Assembly: GCA_049971355.1 (NCBI GenBank)
Contig: JBMFLE010000002.1
Location: 1 to 36,074, forward strand
DNA: 36,074 nt
Source of the DNA: JBMFLE01 sp049971355
GTDB lineage: Bacteria; Patescibacteriota; Patescibacteriia; UBA2591; UBA4787
Direction of reading: 5' to 3'
Positions 6,372 through 15,864 of the stretch are shown here, piece after piece. Position numbers and translations under genes: made by a program. The notes beneath the pieces are model-generated. The model saw nothing but the letters and a program-made list of their open reading frames with translations. It made no database searches and was not told where the DNA came from. Every line of letters starts with the position of its first letter. The stretch's first letter is position 1.

Positions 6372-8342
6372 ATGATTGATAAATTGAAAATTTTAGAGGG
6401 GCTAAACGAGGATCAAAAAGAGGCGGTGCTTTTTACAGAAGGGCCGCTTTTAATTGTTGCCGGCGCTGGTTCAGGGAAGACAAAAACCTTAACTCATCGA
6501 GTGGCTTATCTTTTGGCCACTGGCATTAAACCCGAGAATATCTTGGCCATTACTTTTACTAATAAGGCGGCTGAAGAAATGCGCGAGCGAATCAAAAAAA
6601 TTTTAGGACACAACAATTTTTCCCAAAAACTTTTTATTGGCACTTTTCATAAATTAGGCCTAAATATTTTGAAAGATTTATTAAAAATTGTTCAGCGCAA
6701 TAAAAATTTTGTAATTTTTGATGAAGATGATTCATTGAAACTCGTTAAGGATTGCTTAACCGAGCTAAATTTACCCAAAGATCAATTTTTGCCCAGTATT
6801 GTTCGAAATGAAATTTCACGAGCAAAGAACGAGTTGATTAATGTGGAGGATTATGAAAAAAATGCTGAGAACTTTTTTCAAGAAAAAGTCGCCAAAATTT
6901 ATCGTTTATACGAAGATAAATTGATACAAAACAATGCTTTCGACTTTGATGATTTAATTAAATTGCCAGTGGAAATTTTTCAAAAACAAACAGAAATTTT
7001 AGAAAAATATCAGAATCGCTGGAAATATATTTTAGTGGATGAATATCAAGACACAAATACATCCCAATATCAGTTAATTAAACTTTTATCATCAAAACAT
7101 CGCAATTTATGTGTGGTGGGCGATGAAGATCAGTCAATTTATACTTGGCGGCAGGCTGATTTTCGCAATTTTTTGAATTTTGAAAAGGATTGGCCCGATG
7201 CCAAAGTGGTGGTATTAAGAACTAGTTATCGCTTAACAAAAAATATTTTAAAGGCAGCCCAAGAAATAATCAAAAACAATAAATTAAGAAGAGAAAAACA
7301 ATTGGTTTCGGTTAATGAAGAAGGAAAACCAATTTTTGTGGTGAGGGCGCTGGATGAAATTGAAGAAGCTGAATTTGTCGCTTCGATGATTTTGAATTTA
7401 ATCAATGAGCATCACTATCAGTATAAAAATTTTGCCGTGCTTTATCGAATTAATGCTCAATCGCGAGTTTTAGAAGAGGTATTTTTAAAAGCAGGCATAC
7501 CTTATCAAATTTTTGCCGGCATTAAATTTTATCAAAGAAAAGAAATCAAAGACATTCTGGCTTATTTAAGAATTTTGGTTAATCCTAAAGATCTGGTGAG
7601 TTTGGAGCGAATTATTAATGTACCGCCGCGACAAATTGGGAATAAGAAAACATCTTTGATTTTTAAAGAGGAAAATTATGAAAAAGCTTGGGAAAATATA
7701 AGAAAATTGGCTGAAGCGAAGGAATTTTTGGAAATTTTGGAGGAGTTAAAGAAAATGATGGATAAAATACCAGTAGCTCAATTGATTCGAGAACTCATAA
7801 ATAAAATTAATTATGAGCAATATTTAAAAGAAACCGCCAAAGACCCAGTTGAAAAATGGCAGAATGTTTTGGAATTGATAAGGTTGGCGGAGGATTTTGA
7901 TGCTTATGACAAAGGTACTTTGGCGGAATTTTTAGAAAAAATTACTTTATTTGAAGAAGGGGATGAGAAAAAAGATGATAAAAATTTTGTTTCTTTAATG
8001 ACTCTGCATAGTGCTAAAGGATTAGAATTTGATATTGTATTTATTGTGGGCGCCGAAGAAGGCATTTTGCCGCATATTCAATCTCAATATTCAGATGAAG
8101 AATTAGAAGAAGAAAGAAGATTAATGTATGTGGGGATGACGCGGGCTAAAGAAGAGGTTTATTTAATTTGGTCATCGCGGCGCAGAATGTTTGGGCAATT
8201 AAAAATTAATGAAAACTCGCGCTTTATTGAAGAAATTTCGCCAGAGTTAAAAGAAGAAATAGAACTTGAGCCATACAAAGATATGGTTGACCCTGATTAT
8301 CCGGAGATCGAATTAATTGATGATGAAGAATATGAAATATAA
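6372..8342 (+). CDS. pcrA: UvrD/PcrA-type ATP-dependent DNA helicase (SF1A)
   Basis: A 656-residue 3'-5' DNA helicase used in nucleotide excision repair and for clearing replication blocks. All SF1A motifs are seen: Q-motif LNEDQKEAV, Walker A AGAGSGKT (30-37), Ia TFTNKAAEEM, Walker B VDEYQDTN, III GDEDQSIYTWR, IV RTSYRL, V SLMTLHSAKGLEFD and VI EEERRLMYVGMTRAKEE. It is shorter than E. coli UvrD (720 residues), lacking most of the C-terminal extension that contacts RNA polymerase. It overlaps rsmA at the 3' end, so the two are probably one transcript. UvrD and PcrA cannot be separated from motifs alone. Confidence 0.96.
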   Translation: MIDKLKILEGLNEDQKEAVLFTEGPLLIVAGAGSGKTKTLTHRVAYLLATGIKPENILAITFTNKAAEEMRERIKKILGHNNFSQKLFIGTFHKLGLNILKDLLKIVQRNKNFVIFDEDDSLKLVKDCLTELNLPKDQFLPSIVRNEISRAKNELINVEDYEKNAENFFQEKVAKIYRLYEDKLIQNNAFDFDDLIKLPVEIFQKQTEILEKYQNRWKYILVDEYQDTNTSQYQLIKLLSSKHRNLCVVGDEDQSIYTWRQADFRNFLNFEKDWPDAKVVVLRTSYRLTKNILKAAQEIIKNNKLRREKQLVSVNEEGKPIFVVRALDEIEEAEFVASMILNLINEHHYQYKNFAVLYRINAQSRVLEEVFLKAGIPYQIFAGIKFYQRKEIKDILAYLRILVNPKDLVSLERIINVPPRQIGNKKTSLIFKEENYEKAWENIRKLAEAKEFLEILEELKKMMDKIPVAQLIRELINKINYEQYLKETAKDPVEKWQNVLELIRLAEDFDAYDKGTLAEFLEKITLFEEGDEKKDDKNFVSLMTLHSAKGLEFDIVFIVGAEEGILPHIQSQYSDEELEEERRLMYVGMTRAKEEVYLIWSSRRRMFGQLKINENSRFIEEISPELKEEIELEPYKDMVDPDYPEIELIDDEEYEI

Positions 8343-9114
8343 AAAACGATTAGGACAAAATTTTTTAATTAATACATCAGCTTTAAAAAAAATTGTTGAG
8401 GCTTTGGAAATTGAACCAAATGATGTAATTGTTGAAATTGGAGCTGGTAGTGGAAATCTAACGCGGGAACTTTTGAAAAAAACTCCTTATGTGATAGCGG
8501 TAGAAAAAGACAGCGGATGGGTTGAGATTCTAAAGAAGCGTTTGAGTGTTTCAAATGAAGAATGGCCAAAGATTATTGAAGGAGATATTCGTGATCTTTT
8601 GGAAAAAATCTCAAATAATTACAAAAAATATAAAGTTGTTGGTAATATCCCATATTATTTAACAGGCCAACTTTTACGTCTTTTTCAAAAATTAAAAAAT
8701 CCGCCAGTAGTAATTGTATTAATGCTTCAGAAAGAAGTGGCTCAAAAAATTTTAGCCAGAGAACACAAGACTAATTTATTATCAAACATTGTTAATTTAT
8801 GGGCGACCCCAAAATTGTTATTTAATTTGAAACCAAAAGATTTTTATCCTTCACCAAAAGTGGAATCATCCGTGGTTAAATTTAAGACTTTATCTTTAAA
8901 TCAAAGATTAAAAAACGAAGAATTTATCATTGATTTGCTAAAAACCGCTTTTAAACAGCCCAGAAAGACGCTGTTTAATAATTTGTCAAGAAAATTTGCT
9001 AAAGAAAAAATTAGAAATGCTTTGAGAGAATTAAATTTGTCTGAAAAAATAAGAGCTTCTGAATTGTCGCTTCAATTGTGGATAACTTTGGCCAAAAAAC
9101 TTAATCAAGGTTAA
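8332..9114 (+). CDS. rsmA: 16S rRNA dimethyladenosine transferase RsmA/KsgA
   Basis: RsmA dimethylates two adjacent adenines in the 3' helix 45 of 16S rRNA using S-adenosylmethionine, late in small-subunit assembly. The product has KKRLGQNFLI at the N-terminus, SAM-binding VEIGAGSGNLTREL, the catalytic NIPYYLTGQLL motif (NxPY) and the C-terminal PRKTLFNNL block. The ATG at 8332 puts the RLGQNFL motif at the usual distance from the N-terminus; in-frame TTG/ATG codons at 8317, 8320 and 8323 are alternatives. It overlaps the helicase stop by 11 bp. No Shine-Dalgarno is visible, so translation may be coupled. Confidence 0.95.
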   Translation: MKYKKRLGQNFLINTSALKKIVEALEIEPNDVIVEIGAGSGNLTRELLKKTPYVIAVEKDSGWVEILKKRLSVSNEEWPKIIEGDIRDLLEKISNNYKKYKVVGNIPYYLTGQLLRLFQKLKNPPVVIVLMLQKEVAQKILAREHKTNLLSNIVNLWATPKLLFNLKPKDFYPSPKVESSVVKFKTLSLNQRLKNEEFIIDLLKTAFKQPRKTLFNNLSRKFAKEKIRNALRELNLSEKIRASELSLQLWITLAKKLNQG

Positions 9115-9145
9115 TTTTTGTAGTATAATATTAAAAAGAATTCCT

Positions 9146-9967
9146 ATGGAAAAAAAATCTCTAAAATTGGGTATTGGCATCGTTTTTTTGGCTATTTTTG
9201 TTTCGTTTTTGATTTTTCAACATAACAATAAACCAGTAAATATAAAAGAAAGTAAAGCCGCATTGACTGATACAGGAAAAATTAATGCGCCTACTTCTTT
9301 TTCTTTAGAAAAAGCAAAGCAAAAATTATCAGCTAATGTTGAAAGCCTGGATGTTAAAGAAGAAGATAATTTAACATCAAAAGTGGCCAATGAATTAGCC
9401 CAACAAATTATTTCTTTAAATGCCAACAATGATTTATCATCCGGCCAGTTAGAAGTGCCGAATGAAGAATTGTTTAGTGATGAAATGATAAAGAAATGTA
9501 CTAATTATTTTCTTGAGAATGTACCAGTTACAACTTTGGCTGAATTAAAATTTATTTCTCAAGAAGAGCCACCTTTCACTTCTTTAAAATATTTTGTAGA
9601 AGCAATGAAAGTATTGGCTGATCATAAGATAACCGATGATGTTTTTCAGGAAAGGTTGCAAAGTTTTTTGGACAATGAAGATCCGACTTTTTTGGTTGAT
9701 ATGATTAATGATTTAAGTTTAGCCATTGATGATTTAAAGAAGTTACCCATTCCTTCATCTTATGCTAATTTACATCTGGATTTGATTAATTTTTTAAACA
9801 CAAAGCAAGCAATTTTAAAAGCGCTTTATAATTATCAAAAAGATCCAATAAGCGGTTTGGTAGCTAGTCAACTTTTAGAGGATTTGGATAATGCTTATCA
9901 ACAATGGATGGTGGCCATGATGAAAAAAATGGAGGGCGATGGTTCAATTAATTATTTCAAATTTTAA
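9146..9967 (+). CDS. Membrane-anchored protein heading the type IV secretion-like cluster
   Basis: I do not recognise this 273-residue protein. It has a short basic N-terminus and one membrane helix (about 7-24), then a soluble, mostly helical domain without cysteine clusters or catalytic motifs that I can see; residues 112-265 look like a folded helical bundle. It abuts the next gene by zero bases (TAA then ATG) and heads the run of eleven genes, so it is probably an envelope component or accessory of the machine. A TATAAT at 9124-9129 with TTAATC 17 bp upstream could drive the whole cluster from a leader of about ten bases. Function unknown. Confidence 0.8.
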   Translation: MEKKSLKLGIGIVFLAIFVSFLIFQHNNKPVNIKESKAALTDTGKINAPTSFSLEKAKQKLSANVESLDVKEEDNLTSKVANELAQQIISLNANNDLSSGQLEVPNEELFSDEMIKKCTNYFLENVPVTTLAELKFISQEEPPFTSLKYFVEAMKVLADHKITDDVFQERLQSFLDNEDPTFLVDMINDLSLAIDDLKKLPIPSSYANLHLDLINFLNTKQAILKALYNYQKDPISGLVASQLLEDLDNAYQQWMVAMMKKMEGDGSINYFKF

Positions 9968-11530
9968 ATGAGTAAAAAAACTTTTGCCATTATCACTTTA
10001 ATTGCTGTTCTTCTTCTTAATTTGGAAGGCATAGTTAATGCTTTAAAAGTTAAAGCCCAAACAGAAACCTTAATCGAAGTTCCTTTGCCCTCGCCAAAAG
10101 ATCTAGATTCGGTTTTGGAACAGGAGCCAGCGGTATATGAGAATATAGACAGTCCCGAATATTGGGGCGAGGTGATGGTTTGTTCTACGGGTATTTATCA
10201 AAAAATAACAAGCTGGATTAATACCGCTTTGTCCGTAGTTTTAAATCCAGTTTGTCAAATGTTAGGTCGTACGTTGAGTTTTTTGGGCATTGGTGGGACG
10301 GCTATTTCGGGTGAATGTATTATTAATACTGGTGGCGCCGATACTACCCAGCAGTGTAAAGAATGGGTAGCTAAAAAGAAAGCAACATTAAAAGCAAAAA
10401 TGGCTGAAATGACAAAATTATTGCTCAGAATTGCCGTGAAAACATTTATGGATCGTTTGGTTTCTAACGCAGTTGATTGGATTAGCGGAAGAACAACTGG
10501 CGATCCACAGTTTGTTACTAATTGGCGACAATTTTTCGGCGATGTGATGGATGAGGCTTTTGGTCGATTTATCGAAAATTCACCTTTTTCGGAGTTGTGC
10601 GAGCCGTTTCGTTATTTAGTTAGAGTTGGGACAACCTTGCCTGGTAAACCTCCTTTTCCAACTTGTACTTTATCAAGGGTAGTAAGCAATATCGAATCTT
10701 TTTATGATAATTTTTCTAATGGCGGGTGGCTTGCTTTTGAAGAATCCTTTTATCCCTGGAATAATGCCTTCGGAGCATATTTAATGACTCAAGAATCTTT
10801 AAAGAATGAATTATCTGAATCCCAGCAAGAAGCCGAGAAAAAAACCCAGAGTGGCTATAAACCAACAGAGTGGTGTATTAAAACCAAAAAAGATCCTGCT
10901 ACCGGTCAAGAAATCTGTGTAGAAAAGGTAGTGAGTATTCCGGGCGAAGCCAAATCAGATTTAACTTCAAAAGTTTTAACCAATCAATTAGAGAAATCAG
11001 ACTCATATTTTCTAACTTCAGCTGATCTTAAGGGTTATTCAGAAATGATTGCTCAGGCACTAATAAGTCGTTTGTTAAAATCAGCTAAGGAATTGTTAAT
11101 TGGTGGTAAGTGGTATGGTAAGGGATTGTTGGCTTTGCCAGAAAAGGGTGATTCTGGCCCATCGCTTAATTTGCGGTATGCCTGTAAAACTTATGGCGGA
11201 TCAAAAGTTTGCGAAATTGATGCTAATGGACCATATTTTTCTAAAGAAAGCTGTGAAGCAGTTTGTACTGGATCCACGCTTCGTTTTAAATGCGATACAG
11301 AATTGCAAATTTGTGTAGCTGATCCCAATGGCAGTTATAGTGATTATGATTCATGTAGTCGAGTTTGTTATCCTTCGATTACACCTTCACCTCCACCATC
11401 TGAAAACCGCTATAGTTGTAACGAAGTTGAGGGACTTTGTGAATTAGATCCTAATGGTGATTTTACTAGTTTAACAAGTTGCCAAAAATATTGTGGTGGC
11501 AGAGAGCCATCACCACCACCACAATACTAA
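9968..11530 (+). CDS. Secreted protein with three C-terminal four-cysteine repeats
   Basis: A 520-residue exported protein with a cleavable-type signal peptide (1-31, ending near VKAQT). The central 350 residues have no domain I recognise. The C-terminus holds three tandem modules (about 403-434, 440-469 and 483-512), each with the pattern C-x5-8-C-x2-D-[PA]-N-G-x-[YF]-x5-6-C-x3-C, separated in part by Pro-rich linkers (PSITPSPPPS). The paired cysteines suggest small disulphide-bonded surface modules. The C-terminal GGREPSPPPQY tail is Pro-rich. It starts at once after its neighbour and precedes the VirB6-like gene, so it may be a surface part of the secretion-like machine. Adhesion is possible but not shown. 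Confidence 0.82.
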   Translation: MSKKTFAIITLIAVLLLNLEGIVNALKVKAQTETLIEVPLPSPKDLDSVLEQEPAVYENIDSPEYWGEVMVCSTGIYQKITSWINTALSVVLNPVCQMLGRTLSFLGIGGTAISGECIINTGGADTTQQCKEWVAKKKATLKAKMAEMTKLLLRIAVKTFMDRLVSNAVDWISGRTTGDPQFVTNWRQFFGDVMDEAFGRFIENSPFSELCEPFRYLVRVGTTLPGKPPFPTCTLSRVVSNIESFYDNFSNGGWLAFEESFYPWNNAFGAYLMTQESLKNELSESQQEAEKKTQSGYKPTEWCIKTKKDPATGQEICVEKVVSIPGEAKSDLTSKVLTNQLEKSDSYFLTSADLKGYSEMIAQALISRLLKSAKELLIGGKWYGKGLLALPEKGDSGPSLNLRYACKTYGGSKVCEIDANGPYFSKESCEAVCTGSTLRFKCDTELQICVADPNGSYSDYDSCSRVCYPSITPSPPPSENRYSCNEVEGLCELDPNGDFTSLTSCQKYCGGREPSPPPQY

Positions 11531-11542
11531 AATTAACCGGTT

Positions 11543-13456
11543 ATGTTTAAAAGAATAAAAAGCATCATTCAAAAAATAAAATTTAGAAAAATCTCTTTAA
11601 TTCAAGGGTTGATTTTTGGTTTGTTTATTAATCTTTTCATAATTTTCAAAACACACGCTTTCTCTCTTTTTAGTATTGGTGATTTTACCTCAACAGCAAT
11701 CTATTCTATTTTTAGTTGGGTAGCCCATCTTATTGCTCTTCTTGCTTCCCAAATTATTATTTTAGAAGCAAAAATTTTGGCTTTAGTAGTTAATGCTTCG
11801 GCATTTACTACTCTGCCTGTAGTTCAAACTGGTTGGAGAATTGCTCGTGATTTTGCAAATATTTTGTTTATCGTAATTTTAATTTATATCGCCTTTTCTT
11901 ATATTTTAAGAGTGCAATCAAGACAAACAAAAGGATTGTTAGTCAAAATGATTATTATGGCAATTTTGATTAATTTTAGTTTAATGATAGGCGGGGCTAT
12001 TATTGATTTTTCAAATATGTTTTTCAGATATTTTATTTTTGGCTCCCTAGGGGCAGATCCTACTGGATTGGGCGGGGTAAGATTTACCAATGCTTTAGCC
12101 GATGCTTTGACGTTGCAAACATTTATGCAAAGTCAGGTTGTTGCTACGCCAACAGCTAGTTCGACTGAGGCGGAATGGACATCATGGATACAAGCGCAAA
12201 TGGTAGGGGCGGAAGAGAAAACTGCTCTGATGGGTATAGCAAAGTTAGCCTTCACAATTGTTTTTAGCTTTTTAGTCATTATAATTTTTGGTGCTTTGGT
12301 TGGTATTTTGTTTGTGCGTCTTTTCTGGTTATGGATTTTATTAATTTTTGCACCGCTGGCCTGGGTAATATCATTAATTTCAATTCCTGGCACACCGGCT
12401 GGTATATCCAAACAATGGTGGAGTAAATTTTTGCAGTGGTGTTTTGTAGCACCAGTAATGGGATTTTTCGTTTATTTGGCTCTTGAAACAGCTTCGCATG
12501 TTAAGCAATTGCATATTCCAGGGACACTCACAGCGGGTGGTATGAGTTCTGTAATGTACAATTTACAGAGCGTAATGCAGATGTTTTTAGTGGCAGGATT
12601 TATTGTGGCGGGATTAATAGCTGGAGAAAAAATGGGTGTAGAAATAGCTAAGAAGACTTTGGATTTTGCCAAAGAAACAGGAAGGAAAGCATCAGGAGCT
12701 GTTAAAGGAAAGGCTTCCTTATGGGCGTTAAGAGCGGCCAATGTTCCAGCAACTGGTTTAGAGAAGGCGGCTAGTAAGAATGAATTAGCAAGAGCGGCTA
12801 TTAGTCTTACCGGTTTGGGTATGGCTAGTCGTTATGTTTCTCGCAAAGCCGAGGAGGTTAAGAATAAGGAATGGAGTAATAGAGTAAAGAAATATGAAAA
12901 TGTGAGTGTAGAGCAGTTAAAACAAATGGCCAATTCTGCTTTAATACCTGAAGAAAGAGCGGCGATGTTTGCTGTTTTAGCTAAAAAAGGCGGGATTGAT
13001 GATTCGAATAAAGATAAAGCCTTGCCTTTGTTAAGCAAATATAGTAAAGAAGATTATAAGAAAATCATTAAAGATCATCCCGAGTGGCATCCTGATGTTC
13101 AATCAGCGGTTAAAACTGGTAAGTCCGAGGAAGTGATTAAAGCTATTAGAAAAGCCGATATAGAAGTTGAGAGTATCAAACTGGATAAAATTAAAGATCC
13201 TATTGTTCTTTCGGGCGTTATACAATTAAAGCTTGAAACAAATCCTGAACAGGCAGCGAGCGAGCTGAGAAATCTTGATTTACCTAAATTAGACCAATTA
13301 ACTTCAGAAATTAAACGCGCCTATGAAACAATGGATGAGGAGACCAAAAAAGAATTTAGAAAGAAAATAAAAAGTGGTTTTAATGGTCGAATGTGGTTTA
13401 AGAAAAATTTAGAAGGACCAACTTTGGTTAGTTCGAGTGGAAAGCCAATAACATAA
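11543..13456 (+). CDS. VirB6/TrbL-like polytopic membrane protein
   Basis: A 637-residue protein with a signal-like first helix (about 18-40), several hydrophobic helices up to residue 365 (FANILFIVILIYIAFSYIL, MIIMAILINFSLMIGGAIID, FTIVFSFLVIIIFGALVGIL, LFWLWILLIFAPLAWVISLI, MFLVAGFIVAGLIAGEKMG) and a 270-residue charged, helical cytoplasmic domain. Number and arrangement of helices and its place in a VirB4/PrgI cluster match the VirB6/TrbL inner-membrane channel component of type IV secretion systems. VirB6 homologues are poorly conserved, so this is a topology and context call. The long soluble tail is larger than in classic VirB6. Confidence 0.72.
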   Translation: MFKRIKSIIQKIKFRKISLIQGLIFGLFINLFIIFKTHAFSLFSIGDFTSTAIYSIFSWVAHLIALLASQIIILEAKILALVVNASAFTTLPVVQTGWRIARDFANILFIVILIYIAFSYILRVQSRQTKGLLVKMIIMAILINFSLMIGGAIIDFSNMFFRYFIFGSLGADPTGLGGVRFTNALADALTLQTFMQSQVVATPTASSTEAEWTSWIQAQMVGAEEKTALMGIAKLAFTIVFSFLVIIIFGALVGILFVRLFWLWILLIFAPLAWVISLISIPGTPAGISKQWWSKFLQWCFVAPVMGFFVYLALETASHVKQLHIPGTLTAGGMSSVMYNLQSVMQMFLVAGFIVAGLIAGEKMGVEIAKKTLDFAKETGRKASGAVKGKASLWALRAANVPATGLEKAASKNELARAAISLTGLGMASRYVSRKAEEVKNKEWSNRVKKYENVSVEQLKQMANSALIPEERAAMFAVLAKKGGIDDSNKDKALPLLSKYSKEDYKKIIKDHPEWHPDVQSAVKTGKSEEVIKAIRKADIEVESIKLDKIKDPIVLSGVIQLKLETNPEQAASELRNLDLPKLDQLTSEIKRAYETMDEETKKEFRKKIKSGFNGRMWFKKNLEGPTLVSSSGKPIT

Positions 13457-13479
13457 AAAGAACAAATAAAAATAAAAAT

Positions 13480-14739
13480 ATGAATGATACAAATATTCCA
13501 GTAAAAAATTCTAATAACGAAAGCAAAGAGATGGATAATGAATTAGAAGAAATGCAGCAAAGATTAGATAAGTTGCCTGATAAAATTCAAAAAATACTTT
13601 TAGGCAATGAATTGGCTGACTATTTTTTAGAGTTGGAAAGACAAAATAATTTAAACGATGATCAATTTGATGCGATGGTCGGAGCAACCCACGATGTTTT
13701 TATTGGTAAATTAAATCCTAGTGTTTTCCTTGCTTTTTTAAGTGGAAAATTAATAGATTTGGGTATTCATCCGGTATTGGCGAAGGAGATTGCTTTAAAA
13801 ATAGAATCTAAATTCATCTCGCCTTTTAAAGAAGATTTAGAAAAAATTTATCATCGTTTTTCAGCAATGGAAAAATTAGAAAAAGAAAGCCAGCCGGAAT
13901 TAAAAAAAGTGGAAATAGCCGAAACAGAAGAATCAATAGCTAAAACACCAGAAAATATTGAAACTCAAAAAGAACCACTTGGCACATTAAATATCGGAAT
14001 TCAACCATTATCAGAGACTAGCAAAAAAGAAGAACCCAAGCCATTAGATGCTGTTGTTCAACCTCCGATCCAAGAATCAACCTCAACAACTCAACAAGAA
14101 GAAAAACCAAAGCGAACTTTTCTTTCGTTTTTCAAATTTAAAAAACCCACACAAGAGACTCAAAAACCAACAGAGCCAATGATTATTGGCAAAGAAGAGG
14201 AATTTAAACCAGTTTTGGAAGAATCTTCCCCTTGGCGGATTAGCTTTGAAGATGTAAAACCCGCGAAAGAAAAAGTGGTTTCAGAAATTGAATTAAAGCA
14301 TGAAGAAGAAATCAAGCCGATTAGTACTATAGAAAAACCAATTTTTGAACAAAGAGAATTTGTTGAAAAGAAACAAGAACCAGATATTAAATTATCAAGT
14401 GAGCCAATTGCTCCACCGCCACCAATAACAGAGCAAAAAATAGAGCCTTCAACGTTTCAAACACCTCAAGATGTCAATCCAATCCCCATTGTTGAAGCGT
14501 TCCTACCAAAAGAAGCTGTTTCTTCAGAAATGAAAGAAACAACCCCAATCCCACCAGAAGAAAAGTTAGAATCGAAACAAGAAGAGATACAAGCCAAACA
14601 GACGCCTTCTCCAGAAAATAAATCTTTCATACCGAAAGATGAAGAACCGAAACAAGAAGAAAAAGTTGAATCTAAAAATGAGACAACAGCAGATATTCCG
14701 GCGGAAAATGTTATTGATTTAAGAAAGTTAAAATTTTAG
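13480..14739 (+). CDS. Pro/Glu/Lys-rich cytoplasmic protein of the secretion-like cluster
   Basis: Unrecognised 419-residue protein. Residues 1-135 look like a helical folded domain (EEMQQRLDKLPDKIQKILL; LAFLSGKLIDLGIHPVLAKE); residues 140-410 are low complexity, rich in Pro, Glu, Lys and Gln, with many short K/E-P motifs (EKPKRTFLSFFKFKKP is the only hydrophobic-basic patch). No signal peptide or membrane helix is present, so it is probably cytoplasmic and largely disordered. It lies between the VirB6-like and PrgI genes. It could be a flexible linker or scaffold for the machine; this is inference. Confidence 0.75.
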   Translation: MNDTNIPVKNSNNESKEMDNELEEMQQRLDKLPDKIQKILLGNELADYFLELERQNNLNDDQFDAMVGATHDVFIGKLNPSVFLAFLSGKLIDLGIHPVLAKEIALKIESKFISPFKEDLEKIYHRFSAMEKLEKESQPELKKVEIAETEESIAKTPENIETQKEPLGTLNIGIQPLSETSKKEEPKPLDAVVQPPIQESTSTTQQEEKPKRTFLSFFKFKKPTQETQKPTEPMIIGKEEEFKPVLEESSPWRISFEDVKPAKEKVVSEIELKHEEEIKPISTIEKPIFEQREFVEKKQEPDIKLSSEPIAPPPPITEQKIEPSTFQTPQDVNPIPIVEAFLPKEAVSSEMKETTPIPPEEKLESKQEEIQAKQTPSPENKSFIPKDEEPKQEEKVESKNETTADIPAENVIDLRKLKF

Positions 14740-14749
14740 GAATTAAAAT

Positions 14750-15157
14750 ATGCCTACTACTCAAGTACCACAATTTATTAATTTAGAAAGTAAAATTGTT
14801 GGGCCATTAACCCTTCGTCAATTTTTATTTTTGGGAGGGGGCGGGGTTTTGATTTTTATTTTGAATTCTGTGCTCACTCAGGGTTTGTGGATTTTAGTTA
14901 GTATTGTCATTGCTTTATTTTCGATTGCTTTAGCGTTTGTGAAAGTTAATGAACAACCCCTTTCCAAAGTTTTGATTAATGCCTTAAAATTTTATATTAA
15001 TCCGCGCTTATATACTTGGAAAAAACCCCAAGCAACAAAACCTTTATTAAAAGAAACGAAAAAAGTTGTTTCTCAACAAGAAGAGAAAAAAAGATTAACG
15101 GTCGAAGAATTGGAAAAAATTGCTAAAGAATTAGAAGAAAAAGATAAACAATTATGA
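14750..15157 (+). CDS. PrgI-family protein (VirB3-like inner-membrane subunit)
   Basis: The 135-residue protein starts with a QVPQFINLESKIVGPLTLRQFL block followed by two adjacent membrane helices (about 28-44 and 47-66), the layout of PrgI-family proteins that replace VirB3 in Gram-positive and CPR type IV systems and pair with VirB4. The remainder is a basic, then Glu/Lys-rich coiled tail. The TGA stop overlaps the ATG of the next gene (ATGA), showing translational coupling. Position immediately upstream of the TraC-like and VirB4 genes supports the call. Confidence 0.85.
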   Translation: MPTTQVPQFINLESKIVGPLTLRQFLFLGGGGVLIFILNSVLTQGLWILVSIVIALFSIALAFVKVNEQPLSKVLINALKFYINPRLYTWKKPQATKPLLKETKKVVSQQEEKKRLTVEELEKIAKELEEKDKQL

Positions 15158-15861
15158 TTAGTACTGCCTCCACTGAAAAATTTATAGATATTGAAACCAT
15201 CAAAGAAGATTGCGTTATTTTAAAAGATGGTTCGTTAAGAGCCGTTTTGATGGTGTCGGGTGTTAACTTTGATTTGTTATCAGAAACCGAGCAGGAGATA
15301 GTTTTGAATGCCTACCAAAGCCTTTTAAATTCTTTAGATTTTCCATTGCAAATCCTTGTCCATTCTAGAAAAATTAATCTGGATAATTATTTAAACAAAA
15401 TTAAAGAGTTGGAAAAGAATGAAAAAAATGAGCTTCTAAAATTGCAGATTCAGGAATATTACAATTTTATAGATGAGCTTGTCAAAAGCACTAATATTAT
15501 GACAAAGAGATTTTATGTTGTTGTACCTTATTCTCCTTCTCTTATTTCTGCAACAAGTAGTGCTAATCCATTAACACAAATTTTTCAAAAGTTGCCATTG
15601 CCTTTTGGTAAACAAAAGAGCAGCGTTCCCCAACAAGAAGTTGATAAAGAGACGCAATTTGTTAATAACAAAATGCAACTATACCACCGGGTGGCTGCTG
15701 TTATTTCAGCTTTGAAAGCAATGGGGTTGAATGCCATTCGTCTTAAAACCCCGGAATTAATTGAGTTGTATTACAATTTTTATAATCCTGAAAAACAAGA
15801 AAGGGTCGGATTGGCTATTACAGCCGAGCTAGAACAATTAGAAGAACCAACCATAGAATAA
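15154..15861 (+). CDS. TraC-like/VirB4 N-terminal-domain protein
   Basis: A 235-residue soluble protein that begins with FIDIETIKEDCVILKDGSLRAVLMVSGVNFDLLSETEQE, which resembles the N-terminal domain of TraC/VirB4-type ATPases (strand-rich, before the motor domain). It carries no Walker A motif. In CPR type IV-like clusters this domain is commonly encoded as a separate gene between PrgI and VirB4, as here. It is likely a membrane-proximal adaptor that docks VirB4 to the inner-membrane complex; that role is inferred. It overlaps PrgI by four bases and ends three bases before virB4. Confidence 0.75.
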   Translation: MISTASTEKFIDIETIKEDCVILKDGSLRAVLMVSGVNFDLLSETEQEIVLNAYQSLLNSLDFPLQILVHSRKINLDNYLNKIKELEKNEKNELLKLQIQEYYNFIDELVKSTNIMTKRFYVVVPYSPSLISATSSANPLTQIFQKLPLPFGKQKSSVPQQEVDKETQFVNNKMQLYHRVAAVISALKAMGLNAIRLKTPELIELYYNFYNPEKQERVGLAITAELEQLEEPTIE

Positions 15862-15864
15862 AAT

